Source: Clostridiales bacterium
Lineage (GTDB): Bacteria > Bacillota > Clostridia > Lachnospirales > Anaerotignaceae
Assembly (NCBI GenBank): GCA_018364635.1
Contig: JAGZLR010000009.1
Coordinates: forward strand, 1-52,824
DNA length: 52,824 nt
Reading direction: 5' to 3'
The notes beneath the pieces are model-generated. The model was not told the DNA's origin, searched no databases, and saw only the letters and a program-made list of their open reading frames with translations. Numbering within the stretch: position 1 is the first letter of the stretch; each line of letters opens with the position of its first letter. Made by a program: the position numbers and the translations under genes. This document shows positions 1 through 7,910 of this stretch, piece by piece.

Positions 1-1
1 C

Positions 2-1024
2 CAGTCAAAGGAAAATGAAATCGCACTGATGAAGATACAGTTGTCTGAGACGAATACAACAGGCAATAAGAATTATCAAATCCAGAAAAAACAGTTAGAT
101 GAAAAATTAGATAAAAGTCAAAAAGAGTATGAAAAGGCAGTTGCAGAACGAGACGATGCAAAAAAAGAATATGAGAATAACAAAATTCTATATGCATCTG
201 GAGGCGTCAGCAAAGACACATTAGATGAAAAGAAACTTGCCTATGAGAATGCAGAACGTGCTGTTGCTACTTATAACACTGAAGATGGAAAAGTTGTAGC
301 GGAACCTTCTGAACTAGCAGAATTAGAAAAGACACGAGAAGTAGATAATGAAGAATCGCTACAAAAAAGTATAGATAATGCGGTCTTTGAACTACAAAGG
401 AAGAAAGAAGACTTGGAAGATTGTGTTATTAAAAGCACAATTGATGGCACTGTGACAAGGGTTAATTGCAAGGTTGGTCGGTTTGCTGATGAGACAGATG
501 ATGATAAACCTATGTTTGTTATTGAAAATATAGAGAACTTACAGATGAAAGTAGATATTAGCGAATATGATATTTCAAAAATACAGTTGGGACAAAAAGC
601 AGAAATTTCAGCTGATATTTTAAAAGGAAAAGTAGCACAAGGGCAAGTTGCAAGAATTTCACCAACAGGGGAAGAAAAGTCTGGCACAACAGAACGAGTT
701 ATTCCAATTGTAATTGATGTGGACCGGTCAAGCAGTGAAGACTTAATTGCTGGAATCAATGCAAAAGCAGTGGTTGAAATTGCGAAAAATGAAAATGCGC
801 TGTTTGTTCCAGCAGAATGTATATATGATAATGGAGACCAGACTTATAGTGTCTACAGAGTAAATGAAAACAACCAAATTGAGATTCTTCCTGTAGAACT
901 TGGGATTGAGGATGATCTCAATATTGAAATTATCAGTGAATCCCTAAAGGAGGGCGACCGTGTGATCAATTCTCCTGATATGTCAATGACAGAGGGGATG
1001 AGTGTAATCGTGCAGGGGGAATAG
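2..1024 (+). CDS. HlyD/MacA-family efflux adaptor subunit (5' partial)
   Basis: Membrane-fusion (adaptor) protein of a MacAB-type exporter. In Gram-positives this class sits outside the membrane and contacts the FtsX-like permease. The frame is open to the window edge, so the N-terminal membrane anchor is missing; the first in-window ATG at 29 is internal. Visible parts are a long Lys/Glu-rich coiled-coil hairpin (about the first 130 residues), then the lipoyl half-motif DGTVTRVNCKVG, then a beta-barrel and membrane-proximal domain running to the end. It stops 3 bases before the ATPase gene, and the permease gene follows, the usual adaptor-ATPase-permease order. The exported substrate cannot be told from sequence; peptides, antibiotics or lipids are typical for the family. 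Confidence 0.9.
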   Translation, partial: QSKENEIALMKIQLSETNTTGNKNYQIQKKQLDEKLDKSQKEYEKAVAERDDAKKEYENNKILYASGGVSKDTLDEKKLAYENAERAVATYNTEDGKVVAEPSELAELEKTREVDNEESLQKSIDNAVFELQRKKEDLEDCVIKSTIDGTVTRVNCKVGRFADETDDDKPMFVIENIENLQMKVDISEYDISKIQLGQKAEISADILKGKVAQGQVARISPTGEEKSGTTERVIPIVIDVDRSSSEDLIAGINAKAVVEIAKNENALFVPAECIYDNGDQTYSVYRVNENNQIEILPVELGIEDDLNIEIISESLKEGDRVINSPDMSMTEGMSVIVQGE

Positions 1025-1027
1025 AAC

Positions 1028-1732
1028 ATGTCTGAAATTATTTCTTTAAGAAATATTGAAAAAGTATATGCCACAGGTGCAGCGCAAGTAAAGGCACTTA
1101 AGGGAATTAACTTGACGATTCAAAAAGGTGAATATGTGTCTATTATGGGTCATTCAGGATCTGGAAAGTCAACACTAATGAATATTCTTGGTTTATTGGA
1201 TACGGCTACCTCAGGAGATTACATACTGGATGGAATAGATGTGACAAAGGAAAGTCAGAATGAACTGTCCCAAATTAGAAATAAAAAAATAGGGTTTGTA
1301 TTTCAGTCCTTTAACTTAATTCCTAGAACATCTGCGTTAAAAAATGTAGAGTTGCCAATGATTTATGCGAAAGTACCTTATGCCAAACGGCGTCAAAGGG
1401 CAGAAGAATTGTTAAGAAAAGTCGGTTTGGGGGAAAGAATGAATCATATGCCAAATGAAATATCAGGTGGGCAGAAACAAAGGGTTGCAGTTGCCCGGGC
1501 ATTGGCCAATGAGCCTCCTGTAATTTTAGCGGATGAGCCCACAGGTAATCTGGATACAGCTTCATCTATTGAGATTATGGAGCTGTTTAGTCAATTGAAT
1601 AGAGAGGGTGCGACTGTGATTGTAGTTACCCATGAGGACGACATTGCTCAGTTTACAAACAGAATTATACGTTTTCAAGATGGACAGATTGTGAGTGATG
1701 AAAAGGTGGTGCATGAAGATTGCTCTTTATAG
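1028..1732 (+). CDS. ABC transporter ATP-binding protein, MacB/LolD type
   Basis: ATPase that powers the adaptor/permease exporter encoded on either side. It is 234 residues, the normal size for the free-standing LolD/MacB-NBD class. Walker A GHSGSGKST is at about residues 41-49, the signature ISGGQKQRVAVARAL at about 144-158 and Walker B ILADEPTGNLD at about 165-175, with the NLD tail typical of this class. The ATG is 3 bases after the adaptor stop, preceded by a GGGGGA ribosome site inside the adaptor's end. The gene overlaps the permease gene by 13 bases, so the products are probably translationally coupled. All catalytic motifs are intact. Confidence 0.95.
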   Translation: MSEIISLRNIEKVYATGAAQVKALKGINLTIQKGEYVSIMGHSGSGKSTLMNILGLLDTATSGDYILDGIDVTKESQNELSQIRNKKIGFVFQSFNLIPRTSALKNVELPMIYAKVPYAKRRQRAEELLRKVGLGERMNHMPNEISGGQKQRVAVARALANEPPVILADEPTGNLDTASSIEIMELFSQLNREGATVIVVTHEDDIAQFTNRIIRFQDGQIVSDEKVVHEDCSL

Positions 1733-2943
1733 AAAGTATTAAGCTAGCGCTTAGCGCCATTCGAATCAATAAGATGAGATCTTTTTTAACAATGTTAGGA
1801 ATGATTATAGGAATTAGTTCTGTCATAGCCATTGTTACAATTGGTGATACAATGCGCAGTGTCATCTCAAAGGAGTATGAAGGGATTGGTCTTGGCCGTG
1901 CCATATGTTATGTGTTAAAATTTGACGGGAATTACTATTATTCAGAGTCATTTACAGAGGACCAAGTAGAACAGATTATGGATGTTTTTGGGGATGATAT
2001 TGAATATTACTCCTATGCAGCCAGTGGAAAAATACAGGGCACCAATGGTAGAAGAACAAAGGAAATTATGGCAACAGGCGTTCGCGGGGGGTATGAAAAA
2101 GTTCAAACGGTAGATATGATTTCCGGCCGAATGATTTCCCAGAGAGATTTTGAAAATGATAAGAAAGTCATTGTTCTGGAAGAACAGACAGCAATAGATT
2201 TGTTTGGCACAGCAGATGTCACTGGTAAAACGATACGTGCTAAGTATAGCAACGGCAACCAGGATGAAGTTGAGGATTTAAATATTGTAGGTGTCTACAA
2301 AGACAGCACATCTGTATTTATGAAGCTGTTAAACGGCTCAGATAACAGCAGAGGAAAAGCGTATGTCCCAGAAAAAATGATGGATGATGGAAGTAATGGT
2401 GTTTGGAATTTAGATATGTTTGTATCAGATCAAGCAGGGGAAGACTTCCAAAATAAATTTACAAGGTATGTGGCAAAATTGATGAATGTAGAGTTAGAAG
2501 ATGTTATGTACAGCTCTGCAAAAGAGGAAATGTCTGCGATGGACAGCGTAATGAGTGGGTTGTCTATGGCTGTTGGGGCAATTGCTGCGATTTCTCTTTT
2601 AGTAGGTGGTATTGGAATTATGAATATTATGTTGGTATCTGTGACAGAACGGACAAGAGAAATCGGTATTCGTAAGGCGTTAGGTGCTAGGACAAGAGAT
2701 ATCCTCATGCAATTTTTGATTGAATCAGCCATTATTTCTGCTGCGGGTGGATGTATTGGCACACTACTTGGCGGTGGCGGAATTATGATTGTTGGTTTAG
2801 CCTTTGGGATTGATGTTGTGTTAAAGCCTGCTGTTGTTATGACAGCTGTCATCTTTTCTGCTTTTGTGGGTATGTTCTTTGGAATGTATCCGGCGAAAAA
2901 GGCGGCATCAGCCAACCCTATTGAAGCATTGCGCTATGAATAA
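1720..2943 (+). CDS. ABC transporter permease, MacB/FtsX family
   Basis: Membrane subunit of the MacAB-like exporter, 407 residues. One N-terminal membrane helix lies at about 18-40. A large extracellular MacB_PCD-type domain follows (about 45-265). Three C-terminal FtsX helices follow, with the family motif ERTREIGIRKALGA between the first and second, and an ending of the type NPIEALRYE. The start is TTG at 1720: the in-frame codon two positions upstream is a stop, and AAAGGTGGT lies at good distance before it. It overlaps the ATPase gene. An exported substrate is inferred, not visible. Confidence 0.93.
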   Translation: MLFIESIKLALSAIRINKMRSFLTMLGMIIGISSVIAIVTIGDTMRSVISKEYEGIGLGRAICYVLKFDGNYYYSESFTEDQVEQIMDVFGDDIEYYSYAASGKIQGTNGRRTKEIMATGVRGGYEKVQTVDMISGRMISQRDFENDKKVIVLEEQTAIDLFGTADVTGKTIRAKYSNGNQDEVEDLNIVGVYKDSTSVFMKLLNGSDNSRGKAYVPEKMMDDGSNGVWNLDMFVSDQAGEDFQNKFTRYVAKLMNVELEDVMYSSAKEEMSAMDSVMSGLSMAVGAIAAISLLVGGIGIMNIMLVSVTERTREIGIRKALGARTRDILMQFLIESAIISAAGGCIGTLLGGGGIMIVGLAFGIDVVLKPAVVMTAVIFSAFVGMFFGMYPAKKAASANPIEALRYE

Positions 2944-2950
2944 TAATAAA

Positions 2951-2976
2951 AAACAGGCTATTTTGCCTGTTTTTTT
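2951..2976 (+). terminator. Rho-independent terminator after the MacAB-like operon
   Basis: AACAGGC, loop TATTTT, GCCTGTT, then a run of T. It lies between convergent genes and probably serves both strands; on the minus strand the hairpin follows the Crp-like gene, whose stop codon overlaps the T run. Confidence 0.85.
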
Positions 2977-3409
2977 ATTTATCTTGATAAGTAATTAGTA
3001 GAGCTTTTAGTTGGGATAAAAAACGCATATGAAAAAAACAGCAGAGATAACAAGCTGACAAAATTTTTTCGTAGTCTAAAAAAAGAATTTCACAGTCGTG
3101 AATAGAGCAGATACCAATCTTTCTTTTCAGCGCTCCATAATTTTGAAAAAATACTCTTCCAAAAACGTCATGTTTATGTTTTACTTCAAGAAGTTTTTGG
3201 TACCCAGGCCCTAAATCTTCAAAGATAACGATGCTGCCAGATAAAATAATACCGATGTAGGAGGAAGACTCCGTTTCGGTGTCAATAATACAACCCTTAC
3301 CAAAGGACTTGACAGTTCCATAAAAGCAGTTAAGCATTGTCTGAATTCCATGGGCAGGGATGCCTTCAAATATTGGTACTTCACATAAAATATCACAAAG
3401 TTCTTCCAC
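2975..3409 (-). CDS. Crp/Fnr-like effector domain protein lacking the helix-turn-helix
   Basis: Cyclic-nucleotide-binding (cupin-like) domain resembling clostridial Crp/Fnr regulators. It begins like the family (LCDILCEVPIFEGI), has glycines and turns of the beta-roll (SGSIVIFEDLG) and runs through the dimerisation helix (about 115-140). It then ends at 144 residues, whereas full regulators have about 220-230, so the winged-helix DNA-binding domain is absent. Translation starts at GTG with GGGAGG 5 bases upstream, and the stop runs into a shared terminator, so this looks like the intended end rather than a sequencing break. It is divergent from the molybdenum-cofactor operon. It could be a ligand-sensing partner protein or a decayed regulator. 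Confidence 0.75.
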   Translation of the reverse strand: MEELCDILCEVPIFEGIPAHGIQTMLNCFYGTVKSFGKGCIIDTETESSSYIGIILSGSIVIFEDLGPGYQKLLEVKHKHDVFGRVFFQNYGALKRKIGICSIHDCEILFLDYEKILSACYLCCFFHMRFLSQLKALLITYQDK

Positions 3410-3442
3410 AGAATACCTCCCACCTTTCCAATGAATATATAG

Positions 3443-3471
3443 ATTTTACGCCTGTTTTGGCTAAAATGCAA
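3443..3471 (-). promoter_or_regulatory. Predicted sigma-A promoter of the Crp-like gene
   Basis: On the minus strand TTGCAT (3471-3466), a 17-base spacer and TAAAAT (3448-3443), 34 bases before the GTG start. Confidence 0.6.
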
Positions 3472-3495
3472 TTGTGAGAACAGACATATTTTGTA

Positions 3496-3525
3496 TTAGT
3501 CAAAAGAAAAAGAATGTAGTATAAT
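3496..3525 (+). promoter_or_regulatory. Predicted promoter of the molybdenum-cofactor operon
   Basis: A perfect TATAAT -10 box at 3520-3525 lies 24 bases before moaC. The -35 (TTAGTC at 3496-3501, spacer 18) is poor, which would suit an activated promoter. The untranslated leader would be only about 20 bases, leaving no room for a riboswitch. Confidence 0.55.
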
Positions 3526-3549
3526 AGGCTATAAAAAGGAGCGAACGGA

Positions 3550-4035
3550 ATGAACAATGGATTTTCCCATATAGATGAATTTGGAAATGCTGTGATGGTG
3601 GATGTGACAAAAAAAGATGTTACTGAGCGAACGGCAATAGCAGAAGGCAAAATTATTGTATCACAACAGATACTGGAAGCAATCAGCAAAAATCAAGTTG
3701 CCAAAGGAGATGTATTATTAACAGCACAAGTTGCAGGCATTATGGCTGCAAAAGAAACTTCGCGGCTTATTCCTCTTTGTCATCCGCTTTTTATCAATCA
3801 ATGCAAAATAGAATTTACGATAGACGAAGACAGAAGTTGCATTGTTTCCCGATGTACTGCCAGGGTTAACGGAAAAACAGGGGTAGAGATGGAAGCTTTG
3901 ACGGGTGTTAGCGTTTCATTATTGACGATCTATGACATGTGTAAAGCATTAGATAAACGTATGGAAATAACTGAGATCCATTTGTGTAAAAAGACCGGAG
4001 GAAAAAGCGGAGAATTTTTGCGTTCAAAGGAGTAA
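3550..4035 (+). CDS. moaC: Cyclic pyranopterin monophosphate synthase MoaC
   Basis: Second enzyme of molybdenum-cofactor synthesis: it converts the MoaA product 3',8-cyclo-dihydro-GTP into cyclic pyranopterin monophosphate. At 161 residues it matches the family. Hallmarks are the start SHIDEFGNAVMVDVTKK, the substrate-binding LIPLCHPL, and GVEMEALTGVSVSLLTIYDMCKALDK with the catalytic Asp in IYDMCK. It starts at ATG 3550 after AAAAGGAGCG. It is the first gene of a five-gene operon with short gaps and has its own promoter. All expected motifs are present. Confidence 0.97.
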   Translation: MNNGFSHIDEFGNAVMVDVTKKDVTERTAIAEGKIIVSQQILEAISKNQVAKGDVLLTAQVAGIMAAKETSRLIPLCHPLFINQCKIEFTIDEDRSCIVSRCTARVNGKTGVEMEALTGVSVSLLTIYDMCKALDKRMEITEIHLCKKTGGKSGEFLRSKE

Positions 4036-4040
4036 AGAAA

Positions 4041-4532
4041 ATGACAAAATGGAAAGCAGCGGTGCTTACAATCAGTGATAAAGGCTATCAAGGGGCAAGA
4101 GAAGATATCAGTGGAAAGACGGCAACAGAGTATCTTCTTCGTTATGGTTACGATGTTTGTTTTCAGGAGATTTTACCAGACGAAAGAGAGATGATTTCAG
4201 AGAAATTGGAAGAATTGTGTGCCCAAAAAGTACATATCGTGATTACTTCAGGTGGAACGGGTTTTTCCAAGCGTGATGTGACACCAGAAGCGACGTTAGA
4301 TGTGATTGAACGAAGGGCAGACGGGATTAGTCAGGCGATGCTCTATCATAGTCTGTCAATTACGCCACGGGCGATGTTATCAAGAGGTGTGGCTGGAATA
4401 AAAGACGAGACGCTGATTATCAATCTTCCAGGAAGTCCAAAGGCTGTTAAAGAAGATTTGGAATATATTTTGCCTGTATTAGCCCATGGCTTGGAGGTTT
4501 TACACCATATGACAGGCGATTGTAGTAGATAA
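4041..4532 (+). CDS. mogA: Molybdopterin adenylyltransferase (MogA/MoaB family)
   Basis: Adenylates molybdopterin before metal insertion, the MogA-type step. It is 163 residues, as usual for the single-domain family. The nucleotide/pterin-binding motifs TSGGTGFSKRDVTPEAT (mid-protein) and INLPGSPKAVKEDLE (C-terminal) are intact, and the N-terminus AAVLTISDKGYQG is characteristic. It starts 5 bases after moaC and is followed 12 bases later by a MoeA-like gene, the expected partner. MoaB and MogA cannot be separated on sequence alone; in organisms lacking the other paralogue this protein does the adenylation. Confidence 0.92.
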   Translation: MTKWKAAVLTISDKGYQGAREDISGKTATEYLLRYGYDVCFQEILPDEREMISEKLEELCAQKVHIVITSGGTGFSKRDVTPEATLDVIERRADGISQAMLYHSLSITPRAMLSRGVAGIKDETLIINLPGSPKAVKEDLEYILPVLAHGLEVLHHMTGDCSR

Positions 4533-4544
4533 GGAGATAGAAAA

Positions 4545-5564
4545 ATGAAATTGATTAAAACAACAGAGGCGGTAGGGCACGTTCTCTGTCATGATATGAC
4601 GCAAATTATTCCAGGAATAAAAAAAGACGCCGTATTTCGTAAAGGGCATGTGGTGCAGAAAGAAGATATCCCTGTACTGCTTTCTATTGGGAAAGAACAT
4701 TTATATGTTTGGGAGAAGGATGACACCAAGTACCATGAAAATGAAGGGGCAGAAATCCTTTTTTCTATCTGTCAAAATCCCATGTTCGACCGTACAGAGG
4801 TAAAAGAGGGGAAAATAGAATTGATTGCTAACACAGACGGTGTGTTTGTTCTTGATAAAGTGTTGTTGGACCAAATCAATTCCATTGGAGAGATGATAAT
4901 TGCTGCAAGAAGGAATTATTATCCAGTAAAAAAAGGGGATAAAGTTGCAGGCATGCGGGTTATTCCTTTAGTAATTGATAAACAGAAGCTGGATCAGGCA
5001 CAAAAAATTGCACATGGAAAAGCTTTGTTTCGTATTTTCCCTTATCAGCATAAAAAAATTGGTATTGTCACTACAGGCAGTGAGGTGGCGCAAGGGAGAA
5101 TTAAAGACGCTTTTGGGCCTGTCATTGAAAAAAAGCTACAACCATTTGGTGCAGAGATTTTAGGCCAGACAATTGTAACGGATAGCCATGAACTGATTAC
5201 AGAGGCAATCCAGTCGTATCTTGTGCAAGGAGCAGATATGGTAATTTGCACAGGAGGGATGAGTGTGGACCCAGACGACAGAACCCCTTTGGCAATCAAA
5301 AATGCAGGGACGGAAATTATTTCTTATGGTGCGCCGGTGTTGCCCGGGGCTATGTTTTTGTTATCTTACTATAAAAAAAGAATACCAGTGATTGGGCTTC
5401 CAGGCTGTGTGATGTATGCTGGAAGAACTATATTTGATCTTGTACTCCCAAGACTCATGGCAGACATTACGATAACAGCACAGGATTTAGCGAAAATGGG
5501 AGATGGCGGCCTATGCCTTTCTTGTGATGAATGTACGTTTCCAAATTGTAGTTTTGGACAATAA
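4545..5564 (+). CDS. MoeA-like molybdopterin-binding protein with C-terminal Cys cluster
   Basis: Clostridial MoeA/CinA-like molybdopterin-binding protein of 339 residues, shorter than classical MoeA (about 400). The MPT-binding fold begins near residue 170 (GIVTTGSEVAQGRI) and includes CTGGMSVDPDDRTP and VIGLPGCVMYAGRT. The last 20 residues carry Cys324-x2-Cys327-x2-Cys330-x4-Cys335, which could bind Zn or an Fe-S cluster; I recall similar tails in clostridial homologues, so it is probably a family trait. Co-transcribed with moaC/mogA upstream and moaA downstream. A role in metal insertion or in a specialised molybdoenzyme pathway is inferred. Confidence 0.85.
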   Translation: MKLIKTTEAVGHVLCHDMTQIIPGIKKDAVFRKGHVVQKEDIPVLLSIGKEHLYVWEKDDTKYHENEGAEILFSICQNPMFDRTEVKEGKIELIANTDGVFVLDKVLLDQINSIGEMIIAARRNYYPVKKGDKVAGMRVIPLVIDKQKLDQAQKIAHGKALFRIFPYQHKKIGIVTTGSEVAQGRIKDAFGPVIEKKLQPFGAEILGQTIVTDSHELITEAIQSYLVQGADMVICTGGMSVDPDDRTPLAIKNAGTEIISYGAPVLPGAMFLLSYYKKRIPVIGLPGCVMYAGRTIFDLVLPRLMADITITAQDLAKMGDGGLCLSCDECTFPNCSFGQ

Positions 5565-5591
5565 TTACGTTAAATAAAGGGGCGGCTATGC

Positions 5592-6566
5592 TTGAAAGAT
5601 AGGTATAACAGAGTCATTGACTATGCGCGAATCTCTGTCACGGACCAATGTAATCTCCACTGTCAATACTGTATGCCAAAAACTACGATTTGGATGAAAG
5701 AAGAAGATTTTTTGACAGATAAGGAGATATTACGGCTATGTAGAATCTTTTCTTCTCTTGGGATTTGTAGGATAAAACTCACAGGCGGAGAACCGCTGAT
5801 GAGAAAAAATATTGTATCCTTGGTAAGCCAAATAAAACAATTAGAAGGCATTAAGGAAGTTACAATGACGTCAAATGGTGTGTGGCTGGAAAAGTTTGCT
5901 GAAGAACTAAAAACAGCTGGATTAGATGGAATTAATATCAGCTTAGATACGTGTAACCCTGCTCTTTACGAAAAAATAACAGGCACAAATTGTCTGCTTC
6001 AAGTGATGTCTTCCATTGAAAAAGCTGTAACTCTCTTTGCTAAAGTAAAAATCAACTGTGTGATTGTGTCAGGGTGGAACGAGAATGACTATATCGAAGT
6101 TGCCCAACTAGCGCAAAGATACCCTGTCGATGTGCGATTTATAGAAATGATGCCGATTGGACAGGGAAAAAACTATTTATCTGTTTCAAATAGTCAGATT
6201 CAAACAAATTTAGAGAAACTTTTAGGCATTGGGAAATTAGTGACAGACAAGAAATGCGGCAACGGACCAGCGGTTTATTATTCCTTTCAAGGGCTAAAAG
6301 GTAATATCGGATTTATCAGTCCAATGAGCCAGAAATTTTGTAGTAGCTGTAATAGAATTCGATTGACAGCAACCGGAGATTTGAAGCCCTGTTTAGCTTG
6401 CTCTGATGCAGTTTCTTTGAAAAATTTACTGAAAGAGAAAATACCTGATGATATCCTAACAGAGATCATTCGTCAGAAAATTTTTTCAAAGCCAGAAGGA
6501 CATTGTTTCTTGAAAAAGACAGAAGAAAACCAGGAATCAAAGGATATGTTCCAGATTGGAGGGTAA
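5592..6566 (+). CDS. moaA: GTP 3',8-cyclase MoaA (radical SAM)
   Basis: First enzyme of molybdenum-cofactor synthesis, turning GTP into 3',8-cyclo-dihydro-GTP by radical SAM chemistry. The N-terminal SAM cluster motif is Cys20-x3-Cys24-x2-Cys27. The C-terminal second cluster is FCSSCNRIRL with a third Cys in KPCLAC. The essential C-terminal double glycine is present (ending FQIGG). It is 324 residues, the family length. Start is TTG at 5592 with AAAGGGG about 10 bases upstream; the nearby ATG at 5588 is out of frame and closes at once. It follows the MoeA-like gene by 27 bases. moaD, moaE and moeB are not in this window. Confidence 0.96.
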   Translation: MKDRYNRVIDYARISVTDQCNLHCQYCMPKTTIWMKEEDFLTDKEILRLCRIFSSLGICRIKLTGGEPLMRKNIVSLVSQIKQLEGIKEVTMTSNGVWLEKFAEELKTAGLDGINISLDTCNPALYEKITGTNCLLQVMSSIEKAVTLFAKVKINCVIVSGWNENDYIEVAQLAQRYPVDVRFIEMMPIGQGKNYLSVSNSQIQTNLEKLLGIGKLVTDKKCGNGPAVYYSFQGLKGNIGFISPMSQKFCSSCNRIRLTATGDLKPCLACSDAVSLKNLLKEKIPDDILTEIIRQKIFSKPEGHCFLKKTEENQESKDMFQIGG

Positions 6567-6569
6567 TTT

Positions 6570-7019
6570 TTGGAGAATAGAGGGATTGTGGTTGCAGTTT
6601 GCATTAGTGAAAAACGTGGGACAATAAAAAAAGAGATTGCTGAGGGACATCTGATTAAAGATTATGGCATAGAGCATGACGCCCATGCTGGCTCATGGCA
6701 TCGTCAAGTAAGTCTTTTAAGTTGGGATAAAGTAGAGGAATTTAAAAAACAAGGAGCAAACGTGACATTTGGTTCATTTGGAGAAAATATTTTAGTCAAA
6801 GGATTGGATTTAAGTAAGCTTCCTGTTGGTACACAGCTTAAATGTAACGATGTGGTTCTTGAAATAACGCAGATTGGGAAAGAATGCCATAAGGAGTGTG
6901 AGATCTACAAACAGGTAGGAGACTGTATTATGCCAAGAGAAGGCGTATTTGCAAAAGTGCTTCAAGAGGGGGTCCTTTGTCCTGGGGATGAAATTTGGAT
7001 TGAAAGACGGGTATCTTAA
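6570..7019 (+). CDS. MOSC-domain protein
   Basis: Stand-alone MOSC (molybdenum cofactor sulfurase C-terminal) domain, 149 residues, a family that binds or trafficks molybdenum cofactor or delivers sulfur to it. Conserved features are EHDAHAG near residue 35, GSFGENI near 70 and the Cys-containing IGKECHKECEIY near 110. It starts at TTG 6570, just after the moaA stop, with GGAGGG at 6558-6563. It is the last gene of the operon and ends inside a terminator. Placement after moaA supports a role in cofactor maturation. Confidence 0.9.
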   Translation: MENRGIVVAVCISEKRGTIKKEIAEGHLIKDYGIEHDAHAGSWHRQVSLLSWDKVEEFKKQGANVTFGSFGENILVKGLDLSKLPVGTQLKCNDVVLEITQIGKECHKECEIYKQVGDCIMPREGVFAKVLQEGVLCPGDEIWIERRVS

Positions 7020-7033
7020 TCCCGTCTTTTTTT
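7003..7033 (+). terminator. Terminator of the molybdenum-cofactor operon
   Basis: AAAGACGGG (7003-7011) pairs with CCCGTCTTT (7021-7029), followed by T. The stem includes the MOSC stop codon in its loop and ends at the ZIP gene stop, so it can serve both convergent transcripts. Confidence 0.85.
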
Positions 7034-7832
7034 AACTCAATAATACATCAAGCATCATCATAATAAAAAAGCCGATCATAACACTGACAGTTCCAACATG
7101 AGAATGTTCGCTAAGGTGTGCTTCTGGTATCAGTTCTTCCACTACGACATAGATCATAGCACCAGCAGCAAAGGAGAGAACAAAGGGCATAATACCAGTG
7201 ATACTTCCAGCAATTAACACAGTAATGAAACCAAAAACAGGCTCTACAATACCGGAAAGAGCGCCGTATAGAAAAGCGCGCGGTTTGCTTACACCTTGTG
7301 AATGAAGGGGAAGAGAGATGGCGGCGCCTTCTGGAAAGTTTTGTAGTCCCATGCCAATAGCTAAAGCGATAGCACCGGCGAAAGCATTGTCATCTGTTAC
7401 CTGAGCTGCTACAGAAAAGGCTAATCCAACTGCCATACCTTCAGGAATATTGTGGAGGGTAACGGCTAACACAAGCATGGTAGAACGTTTTAGCTTTGAA
7501 GGAAGGCCTTCTGGTTGTTGACTATCTAGATGCAGATGTGGCAAAAAGCGGTCCAGAAGCATTAAAAAAGCACCTCCTGCAAGAAAGCCACCACCGGCAT
7601 GAAAGATAATATTTTGATTCTGTAGTTCGGCCATATCCATTGCTGGGATCAACAGAGACCACACAGAAGCAGCAACCATGACACCAGCAGCAAAGCCTAA
7701 AAATATTTTTTGCATCAGTGGGGACATATCTTTTTTTAAAAACAAAACTAAACCAGCGCCCATGACTGTGGCTAAACAGGTAAAGCCAGTGCCTATTAGT
7801 GCAAATTGCAGTTCTCTTAATAACACAAACAA
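7032..7832 (-). CDS. ZIP-family divalent metal transporter
   Basis: Membrane importer of divalent metals (Zn, Fe or Mn) with about eight helices over 266 residues. The family metal-site helices are clear: HNIPEGMAVGLAFS (helix 4) and GLQNFPEGAAISLPL (helix 5). These His/Asn/Glu residues form the binuclear metal site in characterised ZIPs. A His/Asp-containing loop (around HLHLDSQ) between helices 3 and 4 is usual. It lies downstream of the CcdA-TlpA gene on the same strand, separated by a terminator-like hairpin. Metal specificity cannot be read from sequence. Confidence 0.93.
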   Translation of the reverse strand: MFVLLRELQFALIGTGFTCLATVMGAGLVLFLKKDMSPLMQKIFLGFAAGVMVAASVWSLLIPAMDMAELQNQNIIFHAGGGFLAGGAFLMLLDRFLPHLHLDSQQPEGLPSKLKRSTMLVLAVTLHNIPEGMAVGLAFSVAAQVTDDNAFAGAIALAIGMGLQNFPEGAAISLPLHSQGVSKPRAFLYGALSGIVEPVFGFITVLIAGSITGIMPFVLSFAAGAMIYVVVEELIPEAHLSEHSHVGTVSVMIGFFIMMMLDVLLS

Positions 7833-7874
7833 CCCTCCTACATAAAGTTCTAATCAGTATACCCTGAAAGTCTA

Positions 7875-7904
7875 AAAATAAACCGCAGGAACTCTGCGGT
7901 TTTT
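7875..7904 (-). terminator. Terminator-like hairpin after the CcdA-TlpA gene
   Basis: CCGCAG, loop AGTTC, CTGCGG on the minus strand, followed by TTTATTTTT. It separates the ccdA-tlpA gene from the ZIP gene. Confidence 0.75.
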
Positions 7905-7910
7905 ATAAGT

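Noticed and set aside
271..759. Antisense open frame of 162 codons inside the HlyD-like gene
   Set aside because: Ser/Ile-rich shadow of the real coding strand without a ribosome site or family match.
3526..3549. Molybdenum-cofactor riboswitch before moaC
   Set aside because: Leader is about 20 bases, far too short for that RNA.
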